Shown here piece by piece: positions 59,898 to 64,000 of a stretch of 64,000 nucleotides of DNA. The notes beneath the pieces were generated by a model that searched no databases, was not told where the DNA came from, and worked only from the letters and a program-made list of their open reading frames with translations. A program made the position numbers and the translations under genes. The DNA lies in the NCBI RefSeq assembly GCF_000148725.1, contig NZ_GL476311.1:7501-71500 (forward strand), in the 5' to 3' direction. The first letter of the stretch is position 1, and each line of letters opens with the position of its first letter. This DNA comes from Roseibium sp. TrichSKD4. Its GTDB lineage: Bacteria > Pseudomonadota > Alphaproteobacteria > Rhizobiales > Stappiaceae.

Positions 59898-62869
59898 ATG
59901 ATCCGCGCCATGTCGACACAAAACGCTTCCCCCGCTCTCACTGAAAATGACCATCTGATCCTCGTCGATGGCTCCACTTTCATTTTCCGCGCCTACCACG
60001 CTTTGCCGCCGCTGACACGTAAATCGGACGGGCTTCCGGTTGGTGCCGTTTCCGGCTTTTGCAACATGCTTTGGAAGCTGTTGCAGGAAGGCCTCACGCC
60101 GGAAAAGGGGGACGAGCCAACGCATTTTGCGGTGATTTTTGATCACTCGTCAAAAACCTTTCGATCTGACATTTATCCAGAATACAAGGCACAGCGCCCG
60201 GAACCGCCAGAAGATCTGGTTCCCCAGTTTGGCCTGATCCGGCAAGCAACACGCTCCTTTTCTGTCCATTGTATTGAGCAAGAAGGCTTTGAGGCCGACG
60301 ACCTCATTGCCACCTATGCGCGGCAAGCCTCCGACATGGGGGCCCGTGTGACCATTGTGTCCGGCGACAAGGACTTGATGCAGCTGATCAATTCCAAGGT
60401 TGGAATGATCGATACGATGAAAACAAGACCTTTGGCGAGGCCGAGGTCTTTGAAAAATTCGGTGTTGGACCGGACAAGGTCATCGAGGTGCAATCGCTTG
60501 CAGGTGACAGTGTCGACAACGTGCCGGGCGTTCCAGGCATTGGCCTCAAAACCGCAGCGCTGCTCATCAACGAATTTGGCGATCTGGAAACCCTGCTGGA
60601 AAAGGCTGAAACCATCAAGCAAAAGAAGCGCCGGGAAAACCTGATCGAATTTGCCGAGCAGGCTCGTGTTTCAAAACAGCTGGTCACCCTCAAGCAGGAC
60701 GTGCCGGTGGAACTGCCGGTTACTGATCTGCAGGTTTCCGACATCGATGGCCCCAAGGCTGTGGGTTTCCTAAAGGCCATGGGGTTCACAACGCTGACCA
60801 AACGGGTGGCCGAGACAACGGACGCTGAAGCCGCCAACATCGAGCCGGACGACTTCGAGGTTCCGGGCTGGGATGTTCCGGACCACAAGGGGCGCATGGC
60901 TGAAAAGGCGGCGCCCAGCACACCAGCCCAGTCAACTGAAGGCGCTGCCGACACTGGCGATATGATGACCCCGCAAGCGCTTGCCGACGCCCGTGCGGAA
61001 AAAGCCGCAACGTCTGCAATCGATACGAGTGCTTATGAACAGGTCTTGTCGGCGGACCGTTTGAAGGAGTGGGTCGCCGAGGCCTATGAAGTTGGCTATG
61101 TGGCTTTTGACACCGAAACAACGTCCCTTAATGCCATGCAGGCCGAGCTGGTTGGCATCTCGCTTTCCACCTCAACCGGTAAGGCCTGTTACATTCCTTT
61201 AGCGCATATTGATGGTGAAGGGGACCTGTTAGGCGGCGGTGCCTTGATTGAAGGGCAAATCCCGCTCAAAGACGCGCTGGCCATTCTCAAACCGATGCTG
61301 GAAGACCCGGCAGTTCTGAAGATTGCCCAGAACCTGAAATATGATTGGCTGGTCATGACCCACTATGGGGTCAATGTCACTTCTTATGATGACACGATGC
61401 TCCTTTCCTACACCGTGGATGCGGGCAAGGGCGGCAATGGTATGGACGAGCTCTCAGAGCGATGGCTTGGCCACAAGCCGATCCCCTTCAAGGAAGTATG
61501 TGGATCGGGCAAGTCGATGATCACCTTTGACAAGGTGCCTCTCGATAAGGCAACTGCCTATGCTGCGGAAGACGCCGATGTCACATTGCGGCTCTGGCAG
61601 GTCTTGAAACCACGGCTAGCCTCTGACCGTATGGCGACGGTTTATGAGACGCTGGAACGCCCTATGGTACCGGTTCTGGCGCGCATGGAACAACGCGGGA
61701 TTGCCGTTGACCGGCAAATGCTCTCTCGCCTTTCCGGGGACTTTGCCCAAGGTATGGCTGGGCTGGAAGCGGAAATCCACGAGCTTGCCGGTGAAAGCTT
61801 CAACATCGGCTCTCCAAAGCAGCTCGGCGACATCCTGTTTGGCAAAATGGGGCTTCCCGGCGGCAAGAAAACCAAAACCGGGGCCTGGTCAACATCAGCC
61901 TCGGTTTTGGAAGATCTGGCTGCCGAAGGTCACACGCTGCCTTCCAAGATCGTGGAGTGGCGACAGCTTTCCAAACTGAAGTCGACCTATTCCGACGCAT
62001 TGCCCGGCTACATCCACCCGGACACCAAGCGTGTGCACACCTCATACGCCTTGGCCGCCACCACAACGGGCCGGCTGTCTTCATCTGAGCCGAACTTGCA
62101 GAACATTCCGGTTCGCACCGCTGCCGGGCGCAAGATCCGGCAGGCGTTTGTGGCCGAAAAGGGCATGAAGCTGATTTCGGCTGACTACAGCCAAATTGAA
62201 CTGCGCGTACTGGCGCATATGGCAGATATTCCGCAGCTCAAGAAAGCGTTTGAAGAGGGCCTCGACATTCACGCGATGACGGCGAGCGAGATGTTTGGCA
62301 CTCCGATTGAGGGCATGGACCCGATGGTCCGTCGTCAGGCCAAGGCAATCAATTTCGGCATTATCTACGGTATTTCCGCGTTTGGCCTTGCAGCCCAGCT
62401 CGGCATATCGCGTGGTGAGGCCAGCGACTACATCAAAACCTATTTTGAGCGTTTTCCGGGTATCAAGGAGTATATGGAAGCGACCAAGAAGCAGGTTCAC
62501 GCGACCGGATATGTGACGACCATTTTTGGCCGCAAGGCGCATTATCCGGATGTGAACACCAAGAACCCGAATATGCGCAACTTTTACGAGCGCGCAGCCA
62601 TCAACGCTCCCATTCAGGGGTCAGCCGCCGATATCCTGCGCCGAGCCATGGTGCGGATGGAGGATCGCCTGTTGTCCTCAAAGCTTGATGCACAAATGCT
62701 GCTGCAAGTGCACGACGAGCTTATTTTTGAAGTACCGGAAGTTCAGGTGGACGCCACAATCCCGCTCATCAAGGACGTCATGGAAAACGCATGCGACCCG
62801 GTGCTGAAACTCTCCGTTCCCTTGCAAGTGGACGCCAGAGCCGCCGACAATTGGGACGAAGCGCACTAA
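59898..62869 (+). pseudogene. polA: DNA polymerase I, interrupted by a one-base frameshift in the exonuclease domain
   Basis: Full-length reading is 5'-3' exonuclease (1 to about 300), 3'-5' exonuclease (VAFDTETTSLNAMQA, so proofreading Asp/Glu present) and polymerase with motifs A (ISADYSQIELRV), B (RRQAKAINFGIIYGIS) and C (QVHDELIFE). The frame from 59898 runs correctly to VGMIDTMK at 60422, then continues out of frame to 60644; the true continuation (NKTFGEAEVFEKFGVGPDKV) is in the frame one base back from 60422. One A appears missing in the run at 60420-60423. The rest is intact to the 62869 stop. A real mutation, or a base error in a homopolymer; if real, only a 793-residue product from GTG 60488 could form. 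Confidence 0.85.
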
Positions 62870-62875
62870 TAGAAA

Positions 62876-62896
62876 AGAGCGCTGGTGAAGCGCTCT
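62876..62896 (+). other. Hairpin after polA
   Basis: Perfect arms AGAGCGCT (62876-62883) and AGCGCTCT (62889-62896), loop GGTGA, 7 bases after the polA stop. No T run follows; a weak terminator or RNA-end stabiliser between convergent genes. Confidence 0.5.
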
Positions 62897-62925
62897 GATC
62901 ATTCGCTTGTTTCGGAAAAGCGCGA

Positions 62926-63414
62926 CTAGCTACCCTGCTGTCGTGCCACCGCATCAGATTGCTCTTTCTTTTTAGCCTCAATTTCCGCCCGAACTGAGGA
63001 CAAATCACCCTTCGGCGTCTTCGGATCTTTCGGGTTGGTCGGTACAAGCTCGATCAAGACCGGGTTAGGATAATGATCTCGTGATGCGCCCGAAATTGCA
63101 TCGACACCTATACCGATCACACCACCTACCAATACGTTTCCAGCCATGCCCGCCGCTCCCTTGCCAGAAACGCTGCTTGTGACCGCGACGACCTTCTTCA
63201 CGTAACCAGTCTTGCTAGCAATGACGTCAAAAGACTCTTTACGCGGCATTTTCAGAATGCACGGTGATTGAGTGCAGGTTCGACCGTTTGATGTAATCAC
63301 CTGAGCATCTTCAGGCGAATAATAGATCTTCACATCGTCTTGAGTGCCCCGAGTTACGGTTGCGCACCCGACCAGTGCCATTGCGGTACCAATTGACAAA
63401 ACTAACTTGAGCAA
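62926..63414 (-). CDS. Lipoprotein with a glycine-rich segment, PEGA-like
   Basis: 162-residue protein. The signal peptide (IGTAMALVGC) ends in a lipobox with Cys about residue 17. The mature part opens ATVTRGTQDDVKIYYSPEDA and carries a TQSPCILKMPRKESFDVIAS PEGA-like segment, then a glycine-zipper-type stretch (GMAGNVLVGGVIGIGVDAIS) and a charged C-terminal tail. Probably outer-membrane or periplasmic; function unknown. A perfect CtrA box lies 44 bases upstream of the start. Confidence 0.75.
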   Translation of the reverse strand: MLKLVLSIGTAMALVGCATVTRGTQDDVKIYYSPEDAQVITSNGRTCTQSPCILKMPRKESFDVIASKTGYVKKVVAVTSSVSGKGAAGMAGNVLVGGVIGIGVDAISGASRDHYPNPVLIELVPTNPKDPKTPKGDLSSVRAEIEAKKKEQSDAVARQQGS

Positions 63415-63457
63415 AACGCCCCCCTTAAAAAGTGCAGCTGCTGCTGCCTGCCAAGCA

Positions 63458-63472
63458 TTAACGTTGAGTTAA
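63458..63472 (-). promoter_or_regulatory. CtrA box TTAA-N7-TTAA upstream of the lipoprotein gene
   Basis: TTAA at 63458-63461 and 63469-63472 with a 7-base spacer, the full site of the alphaproteobacterial cell-cycle regulator CtrA. It lies 44 bases before the lipoprotein start and could regulate it. Confidence 0.5.
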
Positions 63473-63572
63473 GCTCAATGGACTTGCTCCAAAACGAGTA
63501 GATTTGACAATAAATCAAACCGTGTAACTCTACTTACATGCACGCAATTTTCCGGAATCAAAAAGTGAATTT

Positions 63573-63587
63573 GTTCCATATTTGTTC
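63573..63587 (+). promoter_or_regulatory. LexA (SOS) box GTTC-N7-GTTC upstream of comM
   Basis: GTTC at 63573-63576 and 63584-63587, spacer CATATTT. This is the direct-repeat SOS operator of alphaproteobacteria. A -35-like TTGACA starts at 63588, directly next to it, so LexA binding would block the comM promoter. Confidence 0.7.
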
Positions 63588-63643
63588 TTGACATAAGGCG
63601 GTGGCATGTTAACGTTTTTGCAACTTTTACGGGAGCTGCAGGG

Positions 63644-64000
63644 ATGGTAAGCCGGGTAACGACTGTCGCCTTTCAAGGCATTGAAGCTGTGCCTGTTGAT
63701 GTACAGGTTCAGGTCGGGCCGGGGATGGTTGCCTTTACGATTGTCGGTTTGCCGGACAAAGCTGTCGGAGAAAGCCGGGAACGGGTACGCGGCGCACTCC
63801 ATGCGTCCGGGCTGGCTCTGCCTGCCAAAAGGGTGACCGTGAACTTAGCCCCGGCAGACTTGCCGAAGGAAGGTTCGCATTATGACCTTCCCATCGCTCT
63901 CGGCGTCATGGCTGCCATTGGCGCGATTCCTGCCGATCAGCTGAGTCAATATGTTGTCTTGGGCGAACTGGGCCTCGATGGCGATCTTGCTCCAGTGACA
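63644..64000 (+). CDS. comM: ComM/YifB Mg chelatase-like AAA ATPase, 5' part
   Basis: The first 119 residues of the ComM family, cut by the window edge. The N-terminal chelatase-type domain reads VTTVAFQGIEAVPVDVQVQV (first part), FTIVGLPDKAVGESRERVRG, and VNLAPADLPKEGSHYDLPIA, all conserved. ComM is a helicase-like ATPase that aids branch migration during natural transformation. ATG 63644 has GGGAG about 9 bases ahead. A LexA box and TTGACA sit upstream, fitting membership of the SOS regulon in this class. Confidence 0.92.
   Translation, partial: MVSRVTTVAFQGIEAVPVDVQVQVGPGMVAFTIVGLPDKAVGESRERVRGALHASGLALPAKRVTVNLAPADLPKEGSHYDLPIALGVMAAIGAIPADQLSQYVVLGELGLDGDLAPVT

Noticed and set aside
60417-60430. 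Programmed -1 frameshift site in polA
   Set aside because: No X-XXY-YYZ heptamer; only four A are present and re-pairing of the lysine tRNA would be poor. A missing base explains it better.
1-64000. rRNA, tRNA, CRISPR arrays and prophage
   Set aside because: Gaps were read on both strands without finding cloverleaf-like sequence, spaced repeats or phage structural genes; the only mobile element is the IS5-type insertion.

Overview
The window looks like a chromosomal segment of a moderate-GC alphaproteobacterium. The best guess, by gene content rather than by any search, is a marine Hyphomicrobiales member of the Roseibium/Labrenzia/Stappia type. Supporting signs are the glnD-murJ-trpS cluster, the Tim44-like/mltA/Smr/XRE cluster, rsmI next to an LpoA-like lipoprotein, an alphaproteobacterial LexA box (GTTC-N7-GTTC) in front of comM, and a CtrA box (TTAA-N7-TTAA). 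Coding density is high, no intergenic gap exceeds 300 bases, and I saw no rRNA, tRNA, CRISPR array or prophage.

Layout. 1-3.1 kb: an acyl-CoA ligase (cut by the window edge) behind the biotin ECF transporter bioMNY. 3.2-6.6 kb: a MocR-type regulator divergent from a LysE-type exporter, with three copies of a heptamer between them, then a small DUF1127 protein divergent from a LysR regulator. 6.6-10.4 kb: a YedY-like molybdo-oxidoreductase, an aminotransferase/BKACE pair, an M15 peptidase-like lipoprotein and an ArsC-like protein. 10.5-18.9 kb: a membrane-anchored ferredoxin/adenylate cyclase fusion overlapping an argE-like deacetylase, then a peptide ABC transporter operon with a terminator-like hairpin after the binding-protein gene. 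19-24.4 kb: galE, then a sugar-acid cluster (IlvD/Edd dehydratase, SCP2 protein, PEP mutase-like lyase, DenD-like dehydrogenase). 24.4-28.3 kb: two divergent citrate-synthase-family genes. One carries an N-terminal DNA-binding domain; the other is split by an IS5-type element.

28.3-34.8 kb: GNAT, an orphan DctP protein, an ECF41-type sigma factor coupled to a carboxymuconolactone decarboxylase-like gene under a matching promoter, a GMC oxidoreductase and a polytopic membrane protein. 34.8-40.8 kb: DUF533, Lrp divergent from 4-hydroxyphenylpyruvate dioxygenase, a YeeE-type transporter, gshB, yraN and rsmI. 41-48.9 kb: LpoA-like lipoprotein, coaBC, an OmpA-like protein, a Cys-rich protein, dut, a HAD hydrolase, cysK, GNAT, YbjQ and a ureohydrolase. 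49-57.6 kb: trpS, murJ, glnD, XRE, Smr, mltA and a Tim44-like protein. 57.8-64 kb: fxsA, an acyltransferase, a small unknown gene, polA with a one-base frameshift in its exonuclease domain, a lipoprotein and the start of comM.

The most interesting signals are the complete ECF41 module, the DNA-binding citrate synthase facing its IS-disrupted partner across a perfect operator-like dyad, the cyclase fusion, the broken polA frame, two start-codon hairpins (LysR and DUF1203), and a 20-bp element repeated at two gene ends 14 kb apart.
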